Counted from the first letter of the stretch, positions 34,831 through 43,453 are shown. The stretch is 64,000 bases of DNA from Nocardiopsis alba DSM 43377 (GCF_000341225.1 NZ_ANAC01000012.1:412434-476433), one strand, 5' to 3'. Notes: generated by a model not told the origin, from the sequence alone. A program made the numbers and translations.

Positions 34831-35469
34831 TCAGCGGTGTCGGCGGGCGCGGACGACGGCGTCGCGCATGCTCTTGTGCCCGCCGTCGGGGAGGGTGACG
34901 ACGCGTTCGCGGCTGTCGGCCTCCAGCACGTCCCATTCCGCGGGGTCCAGGACCGCCGCGACCCGAGGCGCCGACATGTGGGCGTGGGCCGGTCGGTCGT
35001 GCGGGGCGGCGTGGGTGTGGGCCTCGGAGGTGTCGTGGCCCACGATGAGCAGGGTGCCGCCCGGAACGACCTTGGCGGCCAGGCGTTCCACCAGTCTCTC
35101 GAAGCGGCCGGTGGGGTGGGCGTAGTGGCTGCTGACCAGGGTGAAACCGGGCTCGCTCGGAGCCCATTCGGTCAGGTCGGCGCGCACCCAGGTGATCCGT
35201 GCGGCCGCCTCGGGGTCCAGGTCCCGAGCGCTCTGGGCGGCCTGGTCGAGGGCGGCCTCGGAGATGTCGACCGCCGTGACCCGCCAGCCGCGTCGCGCCA
35301 GCCAGATACCGTCCTCGCCTCTGCCGGCGCCGGCCTCCAGGGCGGTGCCGGGGTCGAGCTCCCCCGCGGTCTCGACCAGCGTCGGGTTGGGTCCCCGGTG
35401 CGTGCCGTGGCCGTGCTCGTGACCCTCGTAGCGCCGCTCCCAATAGTCCCGGCCGAAGGTGTCGGACAT
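34831..35469 (-). CDS. Class I SAM-dependent methyltransferase
   Basis: 212 residues from ATG 35469 (MSDTFGRDYWERRYEG). SAM motif I is ALEAGAGRGEDGIWLARRGWRVTAVDISEAALDQAA; motif II-III includes ITWVRADLTEWAP and FTLVSSHYAHPTGRFERLVERLAAKVVPGGTLLIVGHD. The YWExRY start followed by GxGRGEDAIWLA resembles thiopurine/tellurite-like methyltransferases (TehB group). The insert HTHAAPHDRPAHAHM is His-rich and might bind metal. Substrate unknown. Next to a leftward-reading flavoprotein gene upstream of it (72-base gap), possibly one transcript. Confidence 0.87.
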   Translation of the reverse strand: MSDTFGRDYWERRYEGHEHGHGTHRGPNPTLVETAGELDPGTALEAGAGRGEDGIWLARRGWRVTAVDISEAALDQAAQSARDLDPEAAARITWVRADLTEWAPSEPGFTLVSSHYAHPTGRFERLVERLAAKVVPGGTLLIVGHDTSEAHTHAAPHDRPAHAHMSAPRVAAVLDPAEWDVLEADSRERVVTLPDGGHKSMRDAVVRARRHR

Positions 35470-35540
35470 GTGCTTCCCCCTGTGGTGTGTCGATCCCGGT
35501 TCCGGCACGTCACCGGCCCGGCGTTGCCTCGTGCCCCGGT

Positions 35541-36503
35541 TCAGGCCGAGGACCTGCTCTCCCCGTTCAGGGCCCGGTCGACGTCGGCCTCGATCAGGTC
35601 GGCGTTGATCCGGGCGGCCGCCAGGGTTCCGGCGGCGGCCGAGGCCCCGACCTGCGCGGAGGGGTCGGTGGCGTTACCCGCCACCCAGACCCCGGCCGCC
35701 TCGGTGCGTCCGGTGGCGTCGGCGGGCAGGTGGTCGCCCATCCCCGAGGGGTGGTCGACCGGCTTCAGGCCCAGCGGTGCCAGGAAGTCCACGCGTGCCT
35801 CCATCCTCGCGGCCACGGCCAACGCCCGGCGTTCGACGAGTTCCCCCGTGTCCAGTCGTACCCCCGCCAGGGCGTCGTCGACCGTCTCGATCGCGGTGAC
35901 CGGCTCGGACACGACCCTGATGCCCTGGGCGTTCAGGCGGCGGGCCTGCTCGGGGGCGATCTCTCCGCCGTCGGCGAAGTAGATCACGTCCGGGCTCCAC
36001 TGGCCGAACATCGAGGCCTGGTGGGTGGACATCGGGCTCGTGGCCAGGACGCCGATGGGCAGGTCACGTACCTCCCAGCCGTGGCAGTAGGGGCAGTGGA
36101 GCACGTCCCGGCCCCAGCGTTCGGCCAGTCCGGGCACGTCGGGGAGCCGGTCGGTGAGCCCGGTGGCCACCAGGATCCGGCGCGCGCGGACCACGCGTCC
36201 GTCGGCCAGGGCGGCCCGGAAGCCGTTCTCGGCGTCGCCCTCGACGCTTCGGACCCGGCCCGAGATGATCTCGCCTCCGTAGGAGCGCACCTCGGCACGG
36301 CCGCGTTCCAGGAGTTCGGTCGGGGGGATCCCCTCCAGTCCCAGCAGGCCGTGCACCCCACTCGCGGGGGCGTTGCGAGGTTCACCGCCGTCCACCACCA
36401 GGACCGAGCGTCGGGCCCGGGCCAGGGTGAGCGCCCCGCTCAGGCCGGCGGCTCCCCCGCCGACCACCAGTACCTCGTGGACGTCCTCGTTCTTCGTGTT
36501 CAT
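35541..36503 (-). CDS. Thioredoxin-reductase-like FAD oxidoreductase
   Basis: 320 residues from ATG 36503. FAD-binding GGGAAGLSGALTLARARRSVLVVDGGEPRNAP at the N-terminus, redox-centre region RDVLHCPYCHGWEVRDLPIGVLA with CPYC (the Cys-x2-Cys form found in a thioredoxin-reductase-like group that often partners a regulator), and VWVAGNATDPSAQVGASAAAGTLAAARINADL (FAD end domain). The usual NADPH motif GGGxxA is not obvious, since the sequence after CPYC runs LATSPMSTHQAS, as in ferredoxin- or NADPH-independent members. The divergent XRE-cupin gene lies 78 bases away, and such pairs are common, so it is probably the regulator's target. Confidence 0.87.
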   Translation of the reverse strand: MNTKNEDVHEVLVVGGGAAGLSGALTLARARRSVLVVDGGEPRNAPASGVHGLLGLEGIPPTELLERGRAEVRSYGGEIISGRVRSVEGDAENGFRAALADGRVVRARRILVATGLTDRLPDVPGLAERWGRDVLHCPYCHGWEVRDLPIGVLATSPMSTHQASMFGQWSPDVIYFADGGEIAPEQARRLNAQGIRVVSEPVTAIETVDDALAGVRLDTGELVERRALAVAARMEARVDFLAPLGLKPVDHPSGMGDHLPADATGRTEAAGVWVAGNATDPSAQVGASAAAGTLAAARINADLIEADVDRALNGESRSSA

Positions 36504-36557
36504 ATGACCACCTCCACCGAACACGGTGCGCCCTCCCCGGCGTAATGACAACTTTCC

Positions 36558-36572
36558 TTGCCGGTATGGCAA
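36558..36572. promoter_or_regulatory. Candidate XRE-cupin operator
   Basis: TTGCC-GGTAT-GGCAA, a perfect 5-bp inverted repeat 10 bases before the regulator's ATG (36582) and inside the 78-base divergent region; it overlaps the position expected for a -10 box. The first ATG of this frame is at 36582, preceded by TTG at 36558. Confidence 0.55.
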
Positions 36573-36581
36573 CATGGACGC

Positions 36582-37193
36582 ATGGATCACGACCTGGATC
36601 AGGCGCTGGACGCGGTCGGCCCCCGTCTGCGGGCGCTGCGGCTGCAACGTGGCACCACCCTGGCCGACCTGTCCGAGAGCACCGGGATCTCGGTGAGCAC
36701 CCTCTCCCGGCTGGAGACCGGCGATCGGCGCCCCGCCCTGGAACTCCTGCTCCCCCTGGCCCGGGCCTACGGGGTCACCCTCGACGAACTCGTGGACGCC
36801 CCTCCCACCGGCGATCCCCGCGTGCACCTGCGCCCCATGAACCGGCACGGCATGACCGTCATCCCGCTCACCCGCCGCGCGGGCGGTATCCAGGCCTTCA
36901 AGATGGTGCTGTCCCCCGGGGGCGGGCGCGAGGTGCCCGATCCGCAGAGCCACGAGGGCTACGACTGGCTCTACGTCCTGGACGGGCGGCTGCGGCTGGT
37001 CCTGGGCGAGCACGATCTGGTGCTCGCCCCCGGCGAGGCCGCCGAGTTCGACACCCGCACCCCGCACTGGTTCGGCACCGCCGACGACCGTCCGGTGGAG
37101 ATCCTCAGCCTCTTCGGCACCCAGGGAGAACGCGCCCATCTGCGGGCCCGCCCGCGGCGTGGTCAGGGCCGGGACGAGGGGTCATCCGCCTAG
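36582..37193 (+). CDS. XRE-family regulator with C-terminal cupin domain
   Basis: 203 residues from ATG 36582. HTH: LRALRLQRGTTLADLSESTGISVSTLSRLETGDRRPALELLLPLARAYGVTLDELV. Cupin barrel: IQAFKMVLSPGGGREVPDPQSHEGYDWLYVLDGRLRLVLGEHDLVLAPGEAAEFDTRTPHWFG, with the metal ligands in the HEGY and PHWFG positions. This architecture (small HTH plus single cupin) controls metabolite-responsive operons. It is divergent from the flavoprotein gene with the TTGCC palindrome between. Its last 12 bases overlap the convergent MocR gene's end. Confidence 0.92.
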   Translation: MDHDLDQALDAVGPRLRALRLQRGTTLADLSESTGISVSTLSRLETGDRRPALELLLPLARAYGVTLDELVDAPPTGDPRVHLRPMNRHGMTVIPLTRRAGGIQAFKMVLSPGGGREVPDPQSHEGYDWLYVLDGRLRLVLGEHDLVLAPGEAAEFDTRTPHWFGTADDRPVEILSLFGTQGERAHLRARPRRGQGRDEGSSA

Positions 37194-38591
37194 CCCCTCC
37201 ACCACGCGGCCGATAACGCGAGCCCCCTCGACGAAGTCGCCCGGGCGCGGACCGGAGTAGTTGAGCCGCAGGTAGGGGCCGGTGGGTTCGGTGGGGAACC
37301 ATTCGTCCCCCGGCGCCACGACGACCCCCGCCCGCGCGCACTCCTCGGCCGCCCGGAGCGGCGAGACCCCCTCGGGCAGGCGCGCCCACAGGTTCAGCCC
37401 TCCCCGGGGCGGGGTCTCCACCCGCAGGGCGGGGGCGTGTTCGGCCAGGGCCGAGGTCAGCAGGTCGCGCCGTTCGGCCAGGCGATGGCGCAGTCCCTGG
37501 CGGTGGGTACGCCAGGCCGGTCGGGTGACCACGTCCAACGCCACCTCCTGGAGGGCTCCGCTGACGTACATCGACTCGCTCTGAGCGCTGACCAGGACGC
37601 GTTCGCGCACCGGGCCCCGGGCGATCACCGCGGCCACCCGCACCGCCGGGGACACGCTCTTGGTGAGCGAGCGCAGGTGGATCACGTGCCCGTCGTCGTC
37701 ACGGGCGGCCATCGGCACGGGGTCGTCCTCGATCCCGAAGTCGTGGGCCCAATCGTCCTCGATGAGGAAGACACCGTGGCGGCGTACCACCTCCAGGATC
37801 CGTTCGGCCGTCTCGACCGACCAACAGGTGCCGGTCGGGTTGGCGAAGAGCGGTTGGGCGTAGAAGGCGCGCGCCCCGCTGCGGGCCAGCGCCCGGTCGA
37901 CCTCGTCGGGGTCGGGTCCGTGTTCGCCCCCGGCCACGGGGACGACGCGCACCCCCGCCCAGGCGGCCGCCCTGATCGCGCCCCAGTAGGTGGGCGAGTC
38001 CATCACCAGTGCCCCTCCGGGGCCGGCCAGGGCACGGAAGAGGGTGCTGATCCCGCTCTGGCTGCCGGGGACGACGACCACGTCCTCCGAGGTCGGCGGG
38101 TCGATCCCGTGGAGCGCGGATCCGGCCAGGGAGGCGGCGAACCAGGCCCGTAGTTCGGCGTCACCGGCCGCCGTGGGGCGCTCCAGCGCGGCGCCGCCCC
38201 GGGCCGCGCGGGCGAAGGCGGCGCGTACCAGCCGTTCGGGGAGCAGTTCCCGGTCGGGGTAGCCCGAGTGCAGTGCGATGGCCCCCTCGGGGGCGGGGCG
38301 CAGCGCGGTGGAGGGCTCCGGCACGCGGGGCGCGGCACCCAGGGCGGAGGTCTGCCATCGGTGATCGTGGACGCGGGTCGCGCGGCGGGCCCGGACGAAG
38401 CTGCCCACCCCGGGACGGCTCTCCACCAGCCCTTGGGCGACGAGGGCGCGCAGGGCCTTTTGCACGGTGACCGGGCTCGCCTCGTGGCGGGCGACCAGTT
38501 CCCGGGTGGAGGGCAGGCGCGCGCCCGGTTCGGCCCGAGAGATCCAGTCGCTCAATTCCGCCACGATACGGCCACTGCTATCGTTGGACAT
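37182..38591 (-). CDS. MocR-type GntR/aminotransferase regulator
   Basis: 469 residues from ATG 38591. N-terminal wHTH of GntR type (IVAELSDWISRAEPGARLPSTRELVARHEASPVTVQKALRALVAQGLVESRPGVGSFVRAR), linker, then a fold-type I aminotransferase domain: VVVPGSQSGISTLFRALAGPGGALVMDSPTYWG, QPLFANPTGTCWSVETAERILEVVRRHGVFLIEDDWAHDFG with the PLP Asp, and HLRSLTKSVSPAVRVA with the PLP Lys. MocR proteins use PLP as a sensor and usually control the divergent gene, here the EamA exporter whose start codon overlaps its own. Confidence 0.92.
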   Translation of the reverse strand: MSNDSSGRIVAELSDWISRAEPGARLPSTRELVARHEASPVTVQKALRALVAQGLVESRPGVGSFVRARRATRVHDHRWQTSALGAAPRVPEPSTALRPAPEGAIALHSGYPDRELLPERLVRAAFARAARGGAALERPTAAGDAELRAWFAASLAGSALHGIDPPTSEDVVVVPGSQSGISTLFRALAGPGGALVMDSPTYWGAIRAAAWAGVRVVPVAGGEHGPDPDEVDRALARSGARAFYAQPLFANPTGTCWSVETAERILEVVRRHGVFLIEDDWAHDFGIEDDPVPMAARDDDGHVIHLRSLTKSVSPAVRVAAVIARGPVRERVLVSAQSESMYVSGALQEVALDVVTRPAWRTHRQGLRHRLAERRDLLTSALAEHAPALRVETPPRGGLNLWARLPEGVSPLRAAEECARAGVVVAPGDEWFPTEPTGPYLRLNYSGPRPGDFVEGARVIGRVVEGLGG

Positions 38592-38607
38592 GAGAGTCAA
38601 CGATAGC
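38577..38607. promoter_or_regulatory. Inverted repeat spanning overlapping divergent start codons
   Basis: GCTATCGTTG (38577-38586) and CAACGATAGC (38598-38607) are perfect 10-bp arms around an 11-base spacer that contains CATG: the minus-strand ATG of MocR (38591-38589) and the plus-strand ATG of EamA (38590-38592) overlap there. Each arm carries TATCGT, a -10-like hexamer placed about 5-9 bases before the start codon on its own strand, so both mRNAs may be leaderless. Confidence 0.75.
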
Positions 38608-39513
38608 GCTACTCACACGACCGCACCACCGCTACCCTCTTTCGGGAGCGGTCTCCGCTGGGGTCTACTCGGGGTGGCGGCCTTCTCCCTGACCGTTCCG
38701 CTCACGCGGCTGGCCGTGGCCGACGAGGGACTGACCCCTCTGTTCGCCGGCGCCGGCCGCGCGGTCGTGGCGGCCCTGCTCGCCGCCGCCGCGCTGGCCC
38801 TGACCCGGCAGGCCCTCCCCCGGGGTCGACAGTGGCTCCGCGTGGCCGTGGTATCGGCGGGTGTGGTCATCGGTTTTCCGGTACTGACCTCTCTGGCGCT
38901 GACCACCACCAGCGCCTCCCACAGCGCCGTGGTGATCGCGCTACTGCCCGCCGCGACGGCCACGGCGGTCGTCCTGCGCACCCGGGAGCGGCCCGGGCCG
39001 CTCTTCTGGGGGACGGTCGCGCTGGGCGCGGTGGCCGCGCTCGGCTTCTCCATCCTGTCCGGAGGCGGCGCGCTCGGCGCCCTCGCCTTCGACCCGCTCC
39101 TGTTCGGCGCGGTCCTGGCCGCCGCCGCGGGCTACGCCGAAGGCGGTCTGCTCTCCCGTGAGCTGGGTGCCTGGCAGACCATCTCCTGGGCTCTGGTGCT
39201 CGCCTCGCCGGTGATGGTCGCGCTGACCGCGTGGACCGCGGTCCACGAGCCGCCCACCGCCTCCCCCACCCAGTGGGCGGCCTTCGCCTACCTGGCCGTG
39301 GTCAGCATGTACCTGGGCTTCTTCGCCTGGTACCGGGGGCTGGCCATCGGGCCGCCCGCCCGGGTCGCCCAGATCCAGCTCACCCAGCCGGTGATGACCG
39401 TGGGCTGGGCGGCGCTGCTGCTGGGCGAGGCCCTGACCCCCAGGGTGGTGCTGGGAGGGGCCGCCGTCCTGTTGTGCGCGACACTGGCCGTACGCACCCG
39501 CTCGCGTTCCTGA
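38590..39513 (+). CDS. EamA/DMT-family transporter
   Basis: 307 residues from ATG 38590, with about ten transmembrane helices in two EamA repeats: LRWGLLGVAAFSLTVPLTRLAVADEGLTPLFAGAGRAVVAALLAAAALA in the first, FGAVLAAAAGYAEGGLLSRELGAWQTISWALVLASPVMVALTAW in the second, and VARVAQIQLTQPVMTVGWAALLLGEALTPRVVLGGAAVLL at the end. The family exports amino acids and metabolites. Under likely MocR control, given overlapping divergent starts, so its substrate may be linked to vitamin B6 or an amino acid. A perfect terminator follows. Confidence 0.92.
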   Translation: MRVNDSATHTTAPPLPSFGSGLRWGLLGVAAFSLTVPLTRLAVADEGLTPLFAGAGRAVVAALLAAAALALTRQALPRGRQWLRVAVVSAGVVIGFPVLTSLALTTTSASHSAVVIALLPAATATAVVLRTRERPGPLFWGTVALGAVAALGFSILSGGGALGALAFDPLLFGAVLAAAAGYAEGGLLSRELGAWQTISWALVLASPVMVALTAWTAVHEPPTASPTQWAAFAYLAVVSMYLGFFAWYRGLAIGPPARVAQIQLTQPVMTVGWAALLLGEALTPRVVLGGAAVLLCATLAVRTRSRS

Positions 39514-39520
39514 ACACGAC

Positions 39521-39557
39521 GATGGGGGCGGCGCGCATCGTGCGCGCCGCCCCCATC
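39521..39557. terminator. Perfect 16-bp hairpin terminator
   Basis: GATGGGGGCGGCGCGC pairs perfectly with GCGCGCCGCCCCCATC around an ATCGT loop. It lies between the EamA stop and the convergent ohr stop and can serve both. Confidence 0.88.
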
Positions 39558-39574
39558 GGGGATCGGATCCCGAC

Positions 39575-40000
39575 TCAGGCGGTCTTGACGGTGAGGCCGA
39601 CCTCGATGTTGCCGCGGGTGGCGCGGGAGTAGGGGCACATCTGGTGGGCGGACTCGACCAGCTTCTCGGCCTGGTCCTGCTCCAGGCCGGGCAGGGTGAC
39701 GGTCAGGTGGACGACCAGGTCCATGCCCTCGTCCTTGCCCAGGGTGACCTCGGCGTCGATGCTGGAACCGGCCACGTCGACCTTGTTCAGGCCGGCGACC
39801 TTCTTCAGCGCGCCGTGGAAGCAGGCGCCGTAGCCGACGGCGAAGAGCTGCTCGGGGTTGGTGCCGGGGCCGTCGTCGCCGCCCAGGCCCTTGGGGACGG
39901 ACAGGTCGACCGACAGACGGCCGTCGTCGGTCTTGCCGCTGCCCTTGCGGCCTTCACCGGTGACGGTGGCGTTGGCGGTGTAGAGCTTCTGGAAAGCCAT
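39575..40000 (-). CDS. ohr: Organic hydroperoxide resistance protein
   Basis: 141 residues. Ohr/OsmC fold thiol peroxidase that reduces organic hydroperoxides. Both redox Cys are present in context: FAVGYGACFHGALKK (peroxidatic) and ESAHQMCPYSRATRGNIEV (resolving). Start ATG 40000 with AGAGAGG upstream. It follows ohrR on the same strand with a gap of ten bases, so it is transcribed with its repressor. Confidence 0.95.
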   Translation of the reverse strand: MAFQKLYTANATVTGEGRKGSGKTDDGRLSVDLSVPKGLGGDDGPGTNPEQLFAVGYGACFHGALKKVAGLNKVDVAGSSIDAEVTLGKDEGMDLVVHLTVTLPGLEQDQAEKLVESAHQMCPYSRATRGNIEVGLTVKTA

Positions 40001-40010
40001 GGTTGCCTCT

Positions 40011-40508
40011 CTATGGGTCCCGGCGGTCGGCCGGGTCCCGGGTGAGTGGGGTGGGGTCGTCGGTGTCCCCGGTCACCGAACGGGTGACCTGATCCAGGAG
40101 GGAGCGCAGGTCCTCGACCCGGTCTCGGGGAAGACCGGTGGCGCACAGGACCCGATGGGGAATGTCCCGCGCGCGCTCGCGCAGACGCGCGCCCTCGTCG
40201 GTGAGGGCGACGTGCACGACACGTTCGTCCTCGGAGCCGCGACTGCGCGTCAACAGACCGGCGCCCTCCATACGGCGCAGGAGGGGGGAGAGTGTGCCGG
40301 TGTCCAGGCTCAGCGCCCGTCCCAGCTCCTTGACCGGCAGGGGATCGTGTTCCCACAGCACCAGCATCACCAGGTACTGCGGGTAGGTGAGCCCCAGGTC
40401 GGTCAGGATCTCCCGATAGAGCCCGGTCAGGGCCCGGGAGGCGGTGTAGAGGGCGAAGCAGAGCTGCTGGTCCAGGTGGAGGGGATCTCCCTCGTCGGTA
40501 CCGGCCAT
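40011..40508 (-). CDS. ohrR: Peroxide-sensing MarR-family repressor
   Basis: 165 residues from ATG 40508. The N-terminal LHLDQQLCFALYTASRALTGLYR contains the single sensing Cys of OhrR (QLCFALY), and the winged helix follows (TYPQYLVMLVLWEHDPLPVKELGRALSLDTGTLSPLLRRMEGAGLLTRSRGSEDERVVHVALTDEG). Oxidation of the Cys by organic hydroperoxide releases the operator. A second Cys (RVLCATG) lies near 115. Encoded immediately upstream of ohr. Confidence 0.93.
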   Translation of the reverse strand: MAGTDEGDPLHLDQQLCFALYTASRALTGLYREILTDLGLTYPQYLVMLVLWEHDPLPVKELGRALSLDTGTLSPLLRRMEGAGLLTRSRGSEDERVVHVALTDEGARLRERARDIPHRVLCATGLPRDRVEDLRSLLDQVTRSVTGDTDDPTPLTRDPADRRDP

Positions 40509-40561
40509 GGGCCCTCCCCCGTATGCGCCGCGGTGGTCGGAGCCACCGTAACAGAGAAAAG

Positions 40562-40573
40562 GTTGTGCATAAC
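40562..40573. promoter_or_regulatory. Candidate OhrR operator
   Basis: GTTGTGCATAAC, a GTTRTGCAYAAC quasi-palindrome, 54-65 bases upstream of the ohrR ATG, in an A/T-richer patch (AGAGAAAAGGTTGTGCATAACAGTG, read in parts). Suitable for autorepression. Confidence 0.5.
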
Positions 40574-40651
40574 AGTGTTGGGCACGACTTTTCTAGGCGC
40601 ACCGCGGCCACGAGGGCCCGCGCCCCGGGGCGCGGGCCCGACGCCGCTCCG

Positions 40652-42199
40652 CTACAGGAAGCGCACCCCCTGGGCGAGCGGCAGCTCACCGCCGTAGTTG
40701 ACGGTGTTGGTCGCCCGCCTCATGTACGCCTTCCACGAGTCCGAACCCGACTCCCGGCCGCCGCCGGTGTCCTTCTCGCCACCGAAGGCCCCGCCGATCT
40801 CGGCGCCCGAGGTGCCGATGTTGACGTTGACGATCCCGCAGTCCGATCCGGCCGAGGACAGGAACCGCTCGGCCTCGGCCTGGTCCTGGGTGAAGATCGC
40901 CGACGACAACCCCTGCGGCACCCCGTTGTGCAGCTCCACCGCCTCCTCCAGGGTGCGGTAGGTCATCACGTAGAGGATGGGCGCGAAGGTCTCCTCCCGC
41001 ACCACCTCGGCCTGCCCGGGCATGCGCACCACCGCGGGCTCCACATAGAAGGCCTCGGCCGCGTCCTTCTCCAGCCGTCGCTCGCCGCCCACCAGGACCC
41101 GACCGCCGTCGGCGCGGGCCCGCTCCAGGGCGGCGCGCATCGCCTCGTAGCCGCGCTCGGAGACCAGCGGACCCACCAGGGTGTCCTCCTCGAAGGGATC
41201 TCCCACCCGACCGCCCAACTGCTCGTAGGCGTTCACGATGCGCTCGGTGACCTCCTCCACCACGTCCTCGTGCACGATCAGCCGGCGCAGCGTCGTACAC
41301 CGCTGCCCCGCCGTCCCCGCGGCCGCGAACACGCTGCCGCGCACCACCAGGTCGACGTCGGCCGAGGGGGTCACCACCGCCGCGTTGTTACCGCCCAACT
41401 CCAGCAGGTAGCGGCCCATCCGCGCGGCCACCCGGGGCGCCACCGCGCGCCCCATCGCCGTGGAGCCGGTCGCCGAGACCAGCGCCACCCGGGGGTCGTC
41501 CACCAGGGTCCGGCCGATGTCGGCCCCGCCCAGCACCACCCGGTGCACGTCGGCGGGGGCGCCCACGTCGGCCGCCGCGCGCATCAGGAGACCGTGACAG
41601 CCCAGCGCGGTCAGCGAGGTCGTCTCCGAGGGCTTCCACACCACCGTGTCGCCGCATACCAGCGCCACGCAGGTGTTCCACGACCACACCGCCACCGGGA
41701 AGTTGAAGGCGGTGATGACCCCGACGACCCCCAGCGGGTGCCAGGTCTCCATCAGGCGGTGTCCGGGCCGCTCCGAGGGCATGGTGCGCCCGTACAGCTG
41801 ACGCGACAGTCCGACGGCGAAGTCGCAGATATCGATCATCTCCTGGACCTCGCCCAGCGCCTCGGAGCGGATCTTGCCCGCCTCGATGGTCACCAGTTCG
41901 GCCAGGTCCGCCTTGTGCTCGCGCAGGAGCTCGCCCAGTCGGTGCACCAGCCTGCCCCGCTCGGGCGCGGGGGTGTCGCGCCAGGTGGAGGTGAAGGCGG
42001 CGTGCGCCGCGGCCACCGCGTTCTCGGCCTCGACCGGGGTGGCGAACTCCAGGGGGAACAGGTCCTGGCCGGTGATCGGCGTGCGGGCCCGCCCCGGCGC
42101 CCCGACGGCTTCGGGCAGCCCGGTCGTACCGCAGCGTTCCAGAGCGATCCGCGCGCGTTCGGCGAGGGACCGCGTGTCGGGAAGAGCACCATTCGGCAT
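40652..42199 (-). CDS. ALDH7-family aldehyde dehydrogenase (piperideine-6-carboxylate/aminoadipate-semialdehyde type)
   Basis: 515 residues from ATG 42199. Oxidises an aldehyde with NAD(P)+. Motifs: ITAFNFPVAVWSWNTCVALVCGDTVVWKPSE (substrate and NAD loop), ATGSTAMGR, LELGGNNAAVV (catalytic Glu), GTAGQRCTTLRRLIVHE (catalytic Cys) and the antiquitin hallmark IGTSGAEIGGAFGGEKDTGGGRESGSDSWKAYMRR (read in parts). These place it in ALDH7, where actinomycete members convert lysine-derived piperideine-6-carboxylate to aminoadipate. No lysine aminotransferase gene lies adjacent in this window. Confidence 0.93.
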   Translation of the reverse strand: MPNGALPDTRSLAERARIALERCGTTGLPEAVGAPGRARTPITGQDLFPLEFATPVEAENAVAAAHAAFTSTWRDTPAPERGRLVHRLGELLREHKADLAELVTIEAGKIRSEALGEVQEMIDICDFAVGLSRQLYGRTMPSERPGHRLMETWHPLGVVGVITAFNFPVAVWSWNTCVALVCGDTVVWKPSETTSLTALGCHGLLMRAAADVGAPADVHRVVLGGADIGRTLVDDPRVALVSATGSTAMGRAVAPRVAARMGRYLLELGGNNAAVVTPSADVDLVVRGSVFAAAGTAGQRCTTLRRLIVHEDVVEEVTERIVNAYEQLGGRVGDPFEEDTLVGPLVSERGYEAMRAALERARADGGRVLVGGERRLEKDAAEAFYVEPAVVRMPGQAEVVREETFAPILYVMTYRTLEEAVELHNGVPQGLSSAIFTQDQAEAERFLSSAGSDCGIVNVNIGTSGAEIGGAFGGEKDTGGGRESGSDSWKAYMRRATNTVNYGGELPLAQGVRFL

Positions 42200-42371
42200 G
42201 TGTGTTCTCTCTCCGTTGAGAGGGACGATGGTCACCCCTCACCTTGCCAAGTCCCCGCTCCGGGGTCCACCCCCGGCGTTCGGATTCGCCTTCCCCGTCG
42301 GAGTTCCGGCCCGTTCGTCACCGACGAACGTTAGACTCTGCGGGCCCGTCCCCGACCCAGACAGCTGGCCC

Positions 42372-43436
42372 GTGCACCACGACACCACCCCCGAAGAGAA
42401 CCGTGCCCTCCTCCCCGCTCCCCTCCGGATCCTGGAACGTTCCGGTTTCGGCGCCGCCGCGCCCCTGTTCACCGCCGACCTGCGCGACGCCGACTCCTTC
42501 GAGCGCGCGCGGGAGGTGGTCGCCTCGCACGCCTCACGCCTGTGGACCGAGGCGGTCCGTGAGGACGGCGGTCCGGTCGACGACCGTCCGCTGTACTGGG
42601 CCCGCCTGACCCTGGCGGCCCGACTACGCTCCTGGTCGCCCTCCTTCCCGTTGGAGGCCGAACGGCGCGCCGAGCTCGCACGCCTGTTGGAGACCGCCTC
42701 CCGAGGCATCACCGAGCTGGACTTTCCGCCCGGCGACCGCTGGGTCCGGGTGGTGGTGACCGGTTTCGACCCCTTCCATCTGGACGGGGACCCCGAGTGT
42801 TCCAACCCGTCGGGGGCGGTGGCCCTGGCCCTGGACGGTCTGACCTTCCCCATGGGCGAGCGCACCGCGCTGGTGCGTTCGGCCCTGTTCCCGGTGCGCT
42901 GGTCGGACTTCGAGGAGGGGATGGTGGAGGAGGCGCTGGCTCCCCCGCACGGGGTGGCCGACGCCGTCATCACCCTGAGCCGGGGCCGACCGGACCGCTT
43001 CGACCTGGAGGTGTTCAACGGCGCCTGGCGCGGTGGCGGCACCGACAACCTGGGGCAGACCCGCACCGAGCCCGTACCGGTCTCCGAGGGGCCCGGGCCG
43101 GAGTGGACGCGTACGTCCCTGCCGGTCGAGGAGATCGTGGCCGCGGTGGAGGGCCCCTATCGGGTGGTGGCCAACACCGAGGTCGTCGAGGTCCCCGCCG
43201 GTGGCGCCGAACCCGTGACGCGCCCGGAGGGACCGAGCGAGGGTTCGTCCGCCCGGAGCGGCGGCGGGGGCGACTACCTGTCCAACGAGATCGCCTACCG
43301 CAACACCCTGCTGCGGGACCGGCTCGGTTCCCGTGCCCGTTCGGGGCACGTGCACCTGCCCAAGACCACGCGTCCGGAGGAGCACGTCGACGTGGTGGAG
43401 CAGACACGCGCCATCGTCGCCGCGGCCCTGATCTGA
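42372..43436 (+). CDS. Pyroglutamyl-peptidase-like (C15) protein lacking the catalytic Cys
   Basis: 354 residues from GTG 42372. The C15 fold appears from about residue 120: VRVVVTGFDPFHLDGDPECSNPSGAVALAL, ADAVITLSRGRPDRFDLEVFNGA and DYLSNEIAYRNTLLRDRLGSRARSGHVHLPK. In true pyroglutamyl peptidases the second segment holds a Glu and the third begins YxCN with the nucleophile Cys; here the residue is Ser (YLSN), so classic peptidase activity should be absent. The catalytic His position in GHVHLP is kept. The N-terminal 115 residues are an extra helical domain. Perhaps a Ser-variant enzyme or a binding protein. Confidence 0.8.
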   Translation: MHHDTTPEENRALLPAPLRILERSGFGAAAPLFTADLRDADSFERAREVVASHASRLWTEAVREDGGPVDDRPLYWARLTLAARLRSWSPSFPLEAERRAELARLLETASRGITELDFPPGDRWVRVVVTGFDPFHLDGDPECSNPSGAVALALDGLTFPMGERTALVRSALFPVRWSDFEEGMVEEALAPPHGVADAVITLSRGRPDRFDLEVFNGAWRGGGTDNLGQTRTEPVPVSEGPGPEWTRTSLPVEEIVAAVEGPYRVVANTEVVEVPAGGAEPVTRPEGPSEGSSARSGGGGDYLSNEIAYRNTLLRDRLGSRARSGHVHLPKTTRPEEHVDVVEQTRAIVAAALI

Positions 43437-43453
43437 GCCCTTTCGTCCTTCGC

